From: Phycisphaera sp.
Lineage (GTDB): Bacteria > Planctomycetota > Phycisphaerae > Phycisphaerales > Zrk34
Reading direction: 5' to 3'
Assembly: GCA_016125285.1 (NCBI GenBank)
Contig: WGMA01000030.1
Coordinates: forward strand, 33,437 to 97,436
DNA: 64,000 bases
Numbering within the stretch: the stretch's first letter is position 1; each line of letters begins with the position of its first letter. Shown here piece after piece: positions 43,772 to 52,164 of the stretch. Below the pieces are notes generated by a model. That model did no database searches. It saw only the letters and a list, made by a program, of their open reading frames with translations, and had not been told where the DNA came from. Position numbers and translations under genes: made by a program.

Positions 43772-45733
43772 TCAGTAAGTCGTCTCGATCTTGTACCGCT
43801 TGCGGATGTCGTCGATCTGCTTCTTCAGCTCGGGCGTCTCGCCCTGGCGGATGATCTCGCTGTAGAGGTGGTGCAGCTTCCAGAACGCCCAGCGTTTGGC
43901 CAGCTCGCCGTCCTGCACGTCGGCGGTCGCGAAGTTCAGCGTGAGCGTCAGGTCGAGCTTGTCGTCGCCGGAGATGCCCATCAGGCGCATCGACAGGTTG
44001 TCGTCGGTCGACTTGCACCGCCCGTACAGGCTGAGCGTCTGGCCCTGGTAGATATCGCGCGGGATGCTCGGGAAGACGGCGTCGGTGTCGATGCCGATCG
44101 CGTCGAACGTCGCCTGCTTGACCAGCGGGTAGCGCAGCTCGCCGGCGAGTTGTTGGATCGCGGACTCGGCCTGGCCGACGTCGGCGGGGCGGATCACGTT
44201 GCCCTTGTTGCGGTACGCGAGGAAGTCGAGCAGCTGCTGATCGATGGTGTCGCCGACGGCGACGCAGTAGATGCTCGCGACCAGGTCGTTCTCGCGCGTG
44301 ATCAGGTTGATGATGCTGCGCGGGTCGATCGTGCCGCGGGTCGGCTTGCCGTCGCTGATCATGATGATCTGGTACACGCGGTCCGGCGGGGTCGATCGCA
44401 CGATGAGCCGGCCGAGCGCGCGGTTCACGTCGGTGTACCCGCTGGACTCCGCGGCCTTGAGGAACTGCTTCGCCTTGTCCGCGTTGGTGGGCGACGCGTC
44501 GAGCAGGCCGTCCGTGCTCAGCACGTCGATCGTCTCTTTGAACATGACGATGTTGAAGCGGTCGCCGGGGTTGAGCGACTCGAGCGCCAGGCCGACGCCG
44601 GACTTCACGCGGTTGACCCACGCGTCGGTGATCGACGACGAGGTGTCGATGACGAACACGACGTCCTTGTGCAGGTGCTTGAGTCGGCGGAGGGTGCGCT
44701 TGGGCGTGATGCGGACCTCGAACCAGTCGGGCTCATTGGGGTCCTTGCGTGAGCTGCCGCCGAACAGCCCGCGGCTGCGCGGCAGCTCGCGGCAGACGTG
44801 CAGGCTGTACTCGAAGTCGTCGTCGAGGTGGATCGGTGGCTTCTCGTCGGGCTTCTCGGGCGTCGGCGCCGTCACGGCGGGCGGCAGGTCCGGCAGCTTG
44901 GGCAGCGGCGGGATCGGCGTGACCGGCTTGGACGATTCGGTGATCGTGGGTTTCGGCGCGACGGGCCTGGGCAACGCGGGCGGCGCGGGGCGCGGCGGGG
45001 CGGTGCGGAGGTTGACCGCGCCGTCGTCGAACAGGTCCGCGACGCTTGCGCTGCCGCCGGGCAGCACGCCGGCCGCGAGACCGCCGCCGGACCCGCCGTC
45101 GAGCTTCGCCAGCAGCTTGTTGAGCTGCGCCTGGCTGATGCGTGTGGACGGGTCGATCGCGTTCTCGTTGGGGTTGGGCGCGATCACGGTATCGGACGGA
45201 CCGACGTAGCGCGGCAGGGCGACCTCGGGGTTCGCGATCGCCAGCAGCTTCTGCGTGAGGTCGAGCGTGTGTGCCGCGGCGGGCTTGACGTGCGTGGCCT
45301 TCGGTGCGGCGGGCGAGGGGCTGGCCACGTCGGGGTTCGCGGCGCGCTCGCGCGGCTCGCGCGGTGGGGCGGGCAGCTTCAGCTCGTCGGGCTTGATCGC
45401 GTCGAGCGTCTTGCGGCTGTCCTCGCCGATCGCGCCGGCCGTCGCGGTCCTGTCGCCGAGCGTCGGGTCGACCTCGGTCCCGCCCGCGGTGTTGTCTTCG
45501 ATCAGGTCGTTGGTCGAGCGGAAGACCTCCACGGCCTCGAGCTTGGTGGGTTCGGCTTCGGCGAACAGGGCCGTGTCCATCTGCCCGAGTCCGAGCGGGA
45601 AGTTCATGATGCCGATCACGAGCAGCGCGTGCACGATCACGCTGCCGATCATCGCGAGGCTGAACAGCTTCTCCTCGCGGTGGCGACCGGTGGGCGGCTC
45701 GACGGGCGCGGTGTTGTAACCGGCGTATCTCAC
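43772..45733 (-). CDS. TonB-like membrane protein with periplasmic VWA domain
   Basis: A 653-residue protein with GTG start. A short cytoplasmic tail is followed by one transmembrane helix near residues 26-48 (LAMIGSVIVHALLVIGIMNF). This helix carries Ser31 and His35 in the S-x3-H spacing of TonB, which couples to ExbB/ExbD. The long Pro-rich periplasmic region (residues about 50-310) is typical of TonB/TolA linkers. Residues about 350-510 are a von Willebrand A domain with the MIDAS motif DTSSS, the Thr in SSGYTD and the Asp in ISDGKPTRG, so it likely binds metal and a protein ligand. About 120 C-terminal residues are beta-rich. The GTG overlaps the preceding TPR stop by GTGA, and exbD and exbB lie just upstream. 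I infer that the motor drives the VWA domain. Confidence 0.82.
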   Translation of the reverse strand: MRYAGYNTAPVEPPTGRHREEKLFSLAMIGSVIVHALLVIGIMNFPLGLGQMDTALFAEAEPTKLEAVEVFRSTNDLIEDNTAGGTEVDPTLGDRTATAGAIGEDSRKTLDAIKPDELKLPAPPREPRERAANPDVASPSPAAPKATHVKPAAAHTLDLTQKLLAIANPEVALPRYVGPSDTVIAPNPNENAIDPSTRISQAQLNKLLAKLDGGSGGGLAAGVLPGGSASVADLFDDGAVNLRTAPPRPAPPALPRPVAPKPTITESSKPVTPIPPLPKLPDLPPAVTAPTPEKPDEKPPIHLDDDFEYSLHVCRELPRSRGLFGGSSRKDPNEPDWFEVRITPKRTLRRLKHLHKDVVFVIDTSSSITDAWVNRVKSGVGLALESLNPGDRFNIVMFKETIDVLSTDGLLDASPTNADKAKQFLKAAESSGYTDVNRALGRLIVRSTPPDRVYQIIMISDGKPTRGTIDPRSIINLITRENDLVASIYCVAVGDTIDQQLLDFLAYRNKGNVIRPADVGQAESAIQQLAGELRYPLVKQATFDAIGIDTDAVFPSIPRDIYQGQTLSLYGRCKSTDDNLSMRLMGISGDDKLDLTLTLNFATADVQDGELAKRWAFWKLHHLYSEIIRQGETPELKKQIDDIRKRYKIETTY

Positions 45734-48306
45734 GGCGTCTCTCCCAGGTCTGCGAGCCGACCCCGGGCGTACGCCTTGGCCGCCGGCTCGTCGCTGTCCG
45801 TGATCATCTTACGCCAAAGGAACACCGCTTCGCCGCGTCTTCCGTCAAGCAGGGCGATTTCGGCCTTCGCGGCGGACTGCCACGCGGTGGGCGTCGGCCG
45901 CTTGAGCACGGCGTCGAGCCGCTCGCGCACCTGCTGCTTGTCGACCTTGCCCGACGCGGCGTCGACCACGCCGAGCATCACCATCGCGCGGTCCGGCAGC
46001 GTGCCGAGCTGCGGCAGGTCGTACAGGATCACCGTGCGGTTGAGCCGCTTGCGCGCCTCCGCGTAAGCCTCGTCCGCGGCCGGGGTGTCGTTGGCCTTCT
46101 CCAGCAGCCGCGCCCGACGCCAGTGCAGCAGGCCGCCCTCCAGCAGCGCCGTCGCGGCGATCATGCTCGCGTCCACCGTGATCAGGTCGTCGTACTGCTT
46201 GATCGCCTCGTCGGTGCGGTCCAGCGCCGCCAGGCTCTGCGCCCGCCCGAGCCGCGCCTGGTCCCCGAACGCGTGCCCGAACGCCAGCAGCTGGTCGTAC
46301 AGCTTCAGCGCCTCGGCATGCTTGTCGAGATCGTGATTCGATTCGGCGGCGAGGAACAGCGCCTCGGCCATCGCGCTCGGCTCCGCGTCGCGCCGCCCCA
46401 GCACCTCCGTCAGCCAGATCAACGCCGTCTCGTAACGCTTGCGGTGGTGCAGCCCGCGACCGACCCACAGCGCCGTCAGCGTGTTGACGCCGTCGAGCGG
46501 GCGACGCTGCCGCAGCGTCTCGTACATCGCGATCGCGTCGTCGTCGCGCCCGGCCATGCGGTGCAGACGCGCGATCAGCTCGATCGCCTCCGCCTGCTGA
46601 GTCTCGGGCAGCGCGCCGCTCAACGCCGCTTGTAACGCCTCGATCGCGGGCTTCGTCGAGTCCACGCCCGAGTCGCGCACCGGCTGCGCCTTCGACGCGA
46701 GGATCAGCCCGCGGTAGAAGTGCCCCAGCGTGACCAGCTTCGGGTCCGCCTTCTCGATGCCCAGCAGCGTGTCCGCAGCCTTGAGCGCTTCGTCGTTGCG
46801 CTTCAGCTTGATCAGCGCGATGATCTGCTTGATCCGCACCGGCGCCGTCGCGGGCGCGTCCTTCTGCGCCGCCGCCCAGGTCGGCGCCAGCTCCGCAACC
46901 TTTTCGTATTCACCGGCGTTGAACGCCAGGTCGATCGCCCACCGGCCCGCGTCCACCGACTTGGGGTCTTTGCCGTAACGCGTCACGTACAACGCGTAGT
47001 CCGACGACGCCTTCGCCTTGTTGTCCAGCTTCTCGTACAACGCCGCACGCTGCAGCAGCGCACGCTGCGCGTAGTCGTTCTCCGGCTTGGCGATCAGCGG
47101 ATCGAGGTACGCGATCGCCTGCGCGAACTGCTCACGCTTGATCGCCGCCTGGGCGCGCAGATACCGCAGGTCCGGGCCGTGCGCCATCTTGTCCAGCTCG
47201 CCCTCGAGCCCCGCGTACCACTTCTCGAAGCGGTCCAGGTCCGAGTGATAGAAGCACACCGCGAACAGGTACGCGACCTCGTCCGACAGCGGGTGGTCCT
47301 TGCCGAACCGCTGGAAGAAGTCGAGCAGCTTGCGGCCGCCCTCGTCGTACTGCTTGAGACGCACGTGCGCCGCGCCGCGGAGGTACAACGCCTCGGCCTG
47401 CTCGTCGGGCGACAGCAGCTTCGCCAGCGCCTCGTGCTGACGAATCAGCTCCTCGTCCTGGCCCGACGCGTACAGCGCCCGCAGCAGGCCCATCAACGCG
47501 GGCTTGAACTGCTCGGTGGTCTGGTAGCGCTGGATGATCTGGTTGTACAGGTGGGCGGACATCTCGTACTGACGCTGTTCGTACGCCACGGCCGCGGCGA
47601 GCCCGCGCGCCTCCGCGGCCTGCGGGGCGTCGAGCTGTGCGTCGATCGCCGCGGTCAGCGCCTCCAGCGCCGCCGCCGTGTCGCCCGATTCGATACGTAC
47701 CTTGCCCAGCTCCAGCAGCGCCAGGCCGCGCACCTTCGAGTCCGCCTCCGACGCCATGTCGAACTGCTTGGCCGCCGCGGTCGTGTTCTTCACCGTGCGG
47801 TACGCGCCGCCCAGCAGGTAGTGCCACGACGCCTTCGTCTCGTTGTCCGTCAGCGAAGTGCCATCCACCTTCTCGAGGTCCGACACCGCGCCCGGCCCGT
47901 CGCCCGTCGCCAGCTTGATCTGCCCCCGCAGCAGCAGCGTCGCCGCCATGCTCACGTCCTTCGGCTTCGTGATCGAGCCCAGCTCCTTGAGCGCCGTGGC
48001 CGCGTCACGCTGCCGGTACGCCAGCAGGCCGATGTAGTACCGCGCGTCGTCAACGCGCGCGTCGCCGGGGTTCTTTCTGATGAATTCCCCGAACGCCTCC
48101 TGCGCCAGCTGCAGCTCGCTGCGCTGCATCAGCCGCGCCGCGAAGGTGAACTGCCGGTCGGCCTGTTCGTCGGCACGCGCCAATCCGGGCAGCGCGAGCG
48201 CCATCGCCACCGCCAGCGCGATGGGCAGGCAGGGGTGGACGCCACGATCGGCACGACCCTGATCGTGTCCAATCCGAAATCCGAAATCCGAAATCCGAAA
48301 TCTCAT
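45730..48306 (-). CDS. Exported tetratricopeptide-repeat protein, repeat-derived N-terminus
   Basis: An 858-residue protein largely of TPR-like helix pairs from about residue 40 to the end, for example FGEFIRKNPGDARVDDARYYIGLLAYRQ and ALFLAAESNHDLDKHAEALKLYDQLLAFG. The hydrophobic signal peptide (LPIALAVAMALALPGLARADE) lies at residues about 27-46. Before it, RFRISDFGFRI is translated from GGATTTC heptamers immediately after the start codon. The ATG at 48306 overlaps the exbD stop (ATGA), so translational coupling supports this start. TPR proteins of this size often form periplasmic scaffolds; beside ExbBD and the TonB-like VWA protein it is a good candidate for the fixed partner of the machine. 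The GTGA overlap with the VWA gene reinforces this. Confidence 0.85.
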   Translation of the reverse strand: MRFRISDFGFRIGHDQGRADRGVHPCLPIALAVAMALALPGLARADEQADRQFTFAARLMQRSELQLAQEAFGEFIRKNPGDARVDDARYYIGLLAYRQRDAATALKELGSITKPKDVSMAATLLLRGQIKLATGDGPGAVSDLEKVDGTSLTDNETKASWHYLLGGAYRTVKNTTAAAKQFDMASEADSKVRGLALLELGKVRIESGDTAAALEALTAAIDAQLDAPQAAEARGLAAAVAYEQRQYEMSAHLYNQIIQRYQTTEQFKPALMGLLRALYASGQDEELIRQHEALAKLLSPDEQAEALYLRGAAHVRLKQYDEGGRKLLDFFQRFGKDHPLSDEVAYLFAVCFYHSDLDRFEKWYAGLEGELDKMAHGPDLRYLRAQAAIKREQFAQAIAYLDPLIAKPENDYAQRALLQRAALYEKLDNKAKASSDYALYVTRYGKDPKSVDAGRWAIDLAFNAGEYEKVAELAPTWAAAQKDAPATAPVRIKQIIALIKLKRNDEALKAADTLLGIEKADPKLVTLGHFYRGLILASKAQPVRDSGVDSTKPAIEALQAALSGALPETQQAEAIELIARLHRMAGRDDDAIAMYETLRQRRPLDGVNTLTALWVGRGLHHRKRYETALIWLTEVLGRRDAEPSAMAEALFLAAESNHDLDKHAEALKLYDQLLAFGHAFGDQARLGRAQSLAALDRTDEAIKQYDDLITVDASMIAATALLEGGLLHWRRARLLEKANDTPAADEAYAEARKRLNRTVILYDLPQLGTLPDRAMVMLGVVDAASGKVDKQQVRERLDAVLKRPTPTAWQSAAKAEIALLDGRRGEAVFLWRKMITDSDEPAAKAYARGRLADLGETP
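48271..48302. repeat. GGATTTC heptamer tract after the TPR gene start codon
   Basis: Four ATCCGAA-type units (read GGATTTC on the coding strand) begin two bases after the ATG of the TPR gene and encode FRISDFGFRI. Confidence 0.85.
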
Positions 48307-48731
48307 CGGACGTCCTGTGCCTGTTTGACCGTCGCGAAGAAAATGTGCTTGACGCCCGCCGCCCGCGCCGTGTCCATCGCCGCGATGATGCTGTCGAACT
48401 TCACGTCCTTGTCGCCGCGGATGATCACGTGCATGCCCGGCCAGTCCTTCGACAGCACCTTCAGCTTGCCGAACAGATCGGCCCGCTTCACCGGCACGTT
48501 CGCGATCGTCATCGACCCGTCCTGCAGGATGTTGACGATGACCTCGTAGCGGCGGGCCTCGGCGGGAGCGCCCGACTGCGTGCTGGGCAGCTGGATGTCG
48601 ACCTGCTGCTCCTCGTCGCGGAACGAGCTGGTGGTCACGAAGAAGATCAGCAGCAGGAACAGCACGTCGAGCATCGGCGCCAACGGCACGCTCGTCTTAC
48701 GCTGCGGCTGTCTGGGTTGGGTGAAGCTCAT
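48303..48731 (-). CDS. exbD: ExbD/TolR-family energy transducer
   Basis: A 142-residue inner-membrane protein of the normal size. One transmembrane helix at residues 21-37 carries the conserved Asp22 in LDVLFLLLIFFV, the proton-pathway residue of the ExbD/TolR/MotB group. A periplasmic domain follows (VDIQLPSTQSGA, DGSMTIANVPVKRADLFGKLK, VIIRGDKDVKFDSIIAAMDTARAAGVKHIFFA), with the usual beta-alpha-beta pattern. It pairs with the ExbB homologue 23 bp upstream and is translationally coupled to the TPR gene by an ATGA overlap. Together they should form a proton-driven rotary motor in the inner membrane. Confidence 0.92.
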   Translation of the reverse strand: MSFTQPRQPQRKTSVPLAPMLDVLFLLLIFFVTTSSFRDEEQQVDIQLPSTQSGAPAEARRYEVIVNILQDGSMTIANVPVKRADLFGKLKVLSKDWPGMHVIIRGDKDVKFDSIIAAMDTARAAGVKHIFFATVKQAQDVR

Positions 48732-48754
48732 CGCGGTCGCGTCTCCCGGCGTGA

Positions 48755-49768
48755 TCAGTCCGCGTCGTCATCGGCGCCGGCGAACACCTGCGGCTCGTCG
48801 GCGTCGCCGTCGTCGTCCGCCTCGTCGTCGTCTTCGTCCGGCGGGGGCGCGACGGCCTTCTTCTTCTTGACCTTGATCTTCTTCTTGCCGGGCCGCGGCT
48901 CGGAGCGCGACGCCGGGCCGCCTTCCTCCACGGCGCGGTGCGTGTGGTCGGAGATCGTGTGGCAGACGTGCTCGGCCTCGGCGAGCACGGCGGTCGCCTG
49001 CGTCTTGATGATCGCGTAGAACACGCCCGCGGCGATCGCGACGATCAGGCCGAACATCGTCGTGCCCATCGCCTCGGCGATGCCCGCCGAGAGCTGGCCG
49101 ACCTTCTCGCCGACGGTCCGCGTCGTGAGCGTGAAGAACACCTTGATCATGCCCATGACCGTGCCGAGCAGCCCGAGCATCGGTGCGATCTCGGAGATGA
49201 TCGACAGGTAGCCCACGCGGTTCCAGATCAGCTCGCCGCGGCGTCGGCCCTCGGCGCTGAGGATCTCCATCAGCACGTCGGGGTCCTTGGCGCGGTTCTC
49301 GATGATGCGCTGGATGATGCTGCTGGTGAACACCTGCGTGTGCGTCTGGCAGAGGTGGATCGCCTGGTCGAACTGGCGGTTGATGATGAGCTTGGTCACG
49401 TCGTCGATGAACCGCGGCGGGTTGAACGAGCCCTGCGTCATGCTCAGCAGCAGGTACATGAACATGACCAGCGCCAGCACGCTCATCGCCAGCAGGGCGG
49501 AGTTGATGACGGGGCTGGTCATGAACAGCTTGGCGATCGTGGGCACGCCGCCGCCCATCTCCACGCCGTCGATCGGCATGGGGGTGACGCCGCCGGGACC
49601 GGGCGCCGTCGGCGCCGCGACGGGCGCGCCGCCGTCAGCCGCCGTCTGCGCCATCGCGGTGTTCGTCAGCGACCACCACACCGCGAACGCCGCGACGAGC
49701 GCGACGCTGAAGATCACCAATCGCCACGGGCCGTGCCCCGGGCGCAATAATCCGCCGGACCGATTCAT
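48755..49768 (-). CDS. exbB: ExbB/TolQ-family motor protein with charged tail
   Basis: A 337-residue membrane protein of the MotA/TolQ/ExbB family. An N-terminal hydrophobic segment (LVIFSVALVAAFAVWWSL) is followed by an Ala/Pro/Gly linker and then the classic three-helix core: VINSALLAMSVLALVMFMYLL near residue 85, MLGLLGTVMGMIKVFF near residue 205 and MGTTMFGLIVAIAAGVFYAIIK near residue 240. AQ, SPEE-type cytoplasmic helices lie between. The last 60 residues are Lys-rich (GKKKIKVKKKK) then very acidic (DEDDDEADDDGDADEP), unlike ordinary ExbB. The ATG at 49768 (MNRSGG) is preferred, having AGGAG eight bases upstream. It heads the exbB-exbD-TPR-VWA unit. Confidence 0.88.
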   Translation of the reverse strand: MNRSGGLLRPGHGPWRLVIFSVALVAAFAVWWSLTNTAMAQTAADGGAPVAAPTAPGPGGVTPMPIDGVEMGGGVPTIAKLFMTSPVINSALLAMSVLALVMFMYLLLSMTQGSFNPPRFIDDVTKLIINRQFDQAIHLCQTHTQVFTSSIIQRIIENRAKDPDVLMEILSAEGRRRGELIWNRVGYLSIISEIAPMLGLLGTVMGMIKVFFTLTTRTVGEKVGQLSAGIAEAMGTTMFGLIVAIAAGVFYAIIKTQATAVLAEAEHVCHTISDHTHRAVEEGGPASRSEPRPGKKKIKVKKKKAVAPPPDEDDDEADDDGDADEPQVFAGADDDAD

Positions 49769-49880
49769 GTGGGTTGCTCCTGACATCCCTGAAGGACCAC
49801 CTCCATGCGATGTGCCATTGTAGCGGCTGGACGACGGGGGCCAAATCTAGCGGCGGTGGCGCGTGCTTTATCAAGAATTA

Positions 49881-49956
49881 GCCGATGCTGGATGCTAGAT
49901 GCTGGATTTAGTACGCCGCCATCCAGTATCTATAGCATCCAGCAACCAGCATCGGT
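49881..49956. repeat. GCTGGAT/ATCCAGC element, copy 3 (diverged)
   Basis: CCGATGCTGGATGCT near 49882-49896 is inverted against AGCATCCAGCAACCAGCATC near 49935-49954. It lies between exbB and the peptidase gene, abutting the stop of the latter. Confidence 0.8.
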
Positions 49957-51498
49957 TCAATCCAGCCCGTACACCGCCCGCAGCTTGCCGCGCAGGTGGC
50001 GCAGCAGGGGCTCGGCGCTCAGCGGCTTGCCGGTGACCAGCTCGCCGAGATCAGCGGGGAGGTACGCCGAGCCGCGGGCGTGGATGTTCTCGTGGAGCCA
50101 GCCGGTCAGGCGGTCGAATCTGCCCGCGGCGAAATCGCTGTCGAGCCCGCCGAGGTCGCGCTCGGCGGTCTCGTAGAACTGCGCCGCGTGCAGCGTGCCG
50201 AGCGTATACGTCGGGAAGTAGCCCATCGCGCCCATCGCCCAGTGGATGTCCTGCATGCAGCCCTTCGCGTCGTCCGGCACCTCGACGCCGAGGTACTCGC
50301 GGTAACGCTCGTTCCACACGCCCGGCAGGTCCGCCGTCGTCAGGTCGCCGCGCATCAGCGCCCGCTCGATCTCGAAGCGGATCATGATGTGCAGGTTGTA
50401 CTGCGCCTCGTCGGCCTCGACGCGGATGAGGCTCGGCGTGAGCATCGCGTTGGCGCCGCCGTAGACGTCCTCGAAGCTCAGGTCCGCCAAGGCCGCGCCG
50501 AAGTGGTCGCGCATCAGCGGGTAGCACCACCGCCAGAACGACTCGCTGCGCCCGACGTGGTTTTCGATCAGACGCGACTGCGACTCGTGGATCGCCAGGC
50601 TTACCGCTTCGCCGTAGGGCGTGCCGACGTGCTCGCCGCCGGGCAGGTGCTGCTCGTACATGCCGTGGCCGGACTCGTGCAGCGTCGAGCCGATCGCGTC
50701 GTTGAGCAGGTTCTCCTGGAACCGCGTGGTCATGCGGACGTCGTCGCGGTGCATGCCCGAACAGAACGGGTGCGCCGATTCGTCGAGCCGACCACGGTCG
50801 AAGTCGAACCCCACACGCGTGACGACCATGCGGACGAAGCTCATCTGCTTGTCGATCGGCAGCTTCACCTCGTTGAACGCCTGACTCGGCGGGGTCGAAC
50901 TCTCACGCAGCTCCGCAACGAGCTCAACCAGCGGCCCGCGCAGCGGATTGAGCACCGCCGCGCAGCTCGCCGCCGTCAGGCCCGGCTCGTAACCGTCCGC
51001 CAGCGCGTCCCACGCCTCGCCGTCGCTCGGCCAGCCCCAGCACTCGGCCCGCTGACGCTGCAGCTTCACCAGCTTCGCCAGCCACGGCTCGAACTTCGCG
51101 TATTCCTTCGCCTTCCGCGCCGCCACCCACTCGTGCTTCGCCGTCGACGTCGTGCGGCTGAACTCCTCGACCAGCGACGCGGGCAGCTTCGTCGAGCGGT
51201 CGTAGTGCCGACGCAGCTCACGCACGTTCACCGCCGCCGGGCCGTGCGCGTCCGCGGTCAGCTCGCCGTCGGCCTCGCACGCGTCGAGCCACTCGGCGAT
51301 CCGCGGGTCCGTCGCCATGCCGTGCACCAGCCCCGCCAGCTGCGCCATCTGCTCGCCGCGGAACGCCACCGCGCCCGCCGACGAAGGCATCATCACTTCC
51401 TGGTCCCACGACAGAATGCCCGCCGTGGTCGACAGCGTCGCCGTCTTGCGGACGTGCGCGATCAGCGCGGCGTAGGCGTCTTGGGCGGTGGAGGTCAT
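49957..51498 (-). CDS. Carboxypeptidase Taq-type metallopeptidase (M32)
   Basis: A 513-residue cytoplasmic zinc carboxypeptidase that removes residues from the C-terminus of peptides. The zinc motif HESGH (HExxH form) lies in STLHESGHGMYEQHLPG near residue 270, and AIHESQSRLIEN supplies the next zinc ligand. DVRMTTRFQENLLND and VDADEAQYNLHIMIRFEIERALM-like segments (here VEADEAQYNLHIMIRFEIE) are conserved in M32. WDQEVMMPSSAG near residue 30 is also diagnostic. The length and helix-rich character are normal. It is transcribed in the same direction as exbB but separated by a dispersed repeat, so it is probably a separate unit. The start is the ATG at 51498. Confidence 0.92.
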   Translation of the reverse strand: MTSTAQDAYAALIAHVRKTATLSTTAGILSWDQEVMMPSSAGAVAFRGEQMAQLAGLVHGMATDPRIAEWLDACEADGELTADAHGPAAVNVRELRRHYDRSTKLPASLVEEFSRTTSTAKHEWVAARKAKEYAKFEPWLAKLVKLQRQRAECWGWPSDGEAWDALADGYEPGLTAASCAAVLNPLRGPLVELVAELRESSTPPSQAFNEVKLPIDKQMSFVRMVVTRVGFDFDRGRLDESAHPFCSGMHRDDVRMTTRFQENLLNDAIGSTLHESGHGMYEQHLPGGEHVGTPYGEAVSLAIHESQSRLIENHVGRSESFWRWCYPLMRDHFGAALADLSFEDVYGGANAMLTPSLIRVEADEAQYNLHIMIRFEIERALMRGDLTTADLPGVWNERYREYLGVEVPDDAKGCMQDIHWAMGAMGYFPTYTLGTLHAAQFYETAERDLGGLDSDFAAGRFDRLTGWLHENIHARGSAYLPADLGELVTGKPLSAEPLLRHLRGKLRAVYGLD

Positions 51499-51525
51499 GG
51501 ACGGGTGGAGGTGGGGCGGCCGGCG

Positions 51526-52035
51526 TTACTCGGCGGGTTTCGGCGCCGCGGCCCGCGCGCCCAGCTTGTCGTTGAGGTACAGCAGCGCGCTGCGGTCGTC
51601 GCCCGCCATCTCCAGCAGGCTCTTGATCTCGTCGAACGTCTTCTCTTCCTCGACCTGCTCGTCGAGGAACCACTGCAGGTGGCTCTGCGTCGCGTAGTCG
51701 CCCAGCTCGTTGGCCATCACGTACAGGTCGTTGATGGTCTCCGTGTTCTCCTTCTCCATCTCCAGCGCCAGGGCGAACACCTCGTGCACGTCGGCGAAGT
51801 CGTTCTTCGGCTTCTCGACGGCGTCGAGCTCGATCTGCCCGCCGCGGTCGAGCACGTACTGCAGCAGCTTCTGCGCGTGCGTCAGCTCTTCGAGCCGCTG
51901 CGACATCATCCAGCTGGCGAACCCGGTGAGGTTGCCGTGCTCGAACCAGGCCGACATCGCGAGGTAGTTGTACGCCGCGGCCATCTCGTGGTTGATCTGC
52001 CGATTCAGCGCCGCTTCGATCTTCGGGTCCAGCAT
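51526..52035 (-). CDS. Ferritin
   Basis: A 169-residue four-helix-bundle ferritin that oxidises and stores iron as a 24-mer shell. Ferroxidase residues can be placed: Glu17 in INHEMAAAYNY, Glu50 and His53 in LEELTHAQKLL, Glu94 in MEKENTETIND, and Gln127 in EQVEEEKT. The GNLTGFASWM and HLQWFLDEQVEEEKTFDEI segments are typical of bacterial ferritins of the Ftn type. It is not bacterioferritin; the haem Met is absent at the expected place. GGAG seven bases before the ATG at 52035 is a good ribosome binding site. It starts 27 bp downstream of the M32 peptidase's ATG side and is divergent from the Nudix gene. Confidence 0.93.
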   Translation of the reverse strand: MLDPKIEAALNRQINHEMAAAYNYLAMSAWFEHGNLTGFASWMMSQRLEELTHAQKLLQYVLDRGGQIELDAVEKPKNDFADVHEVFALALEMEKENTETINDLYVMANELGDYATQSHLQWFLDEQVEEEKTFDEIKSLLEMAGDDRSALLYLNDKLGARAAAPKPAE

Positions 52036-52164
52036 CGGGTTGCTCCACTTTCTGCGGTAATTCCGGCTCAGCAGCATAGCAGACGCCTTGGCGGGTGTCA
52101 GTGTCCGAGCCCAACCCCAGCCCCGAAGCCCCAGCCCCGAATCCCGAACTGCTACAATCCCCGC

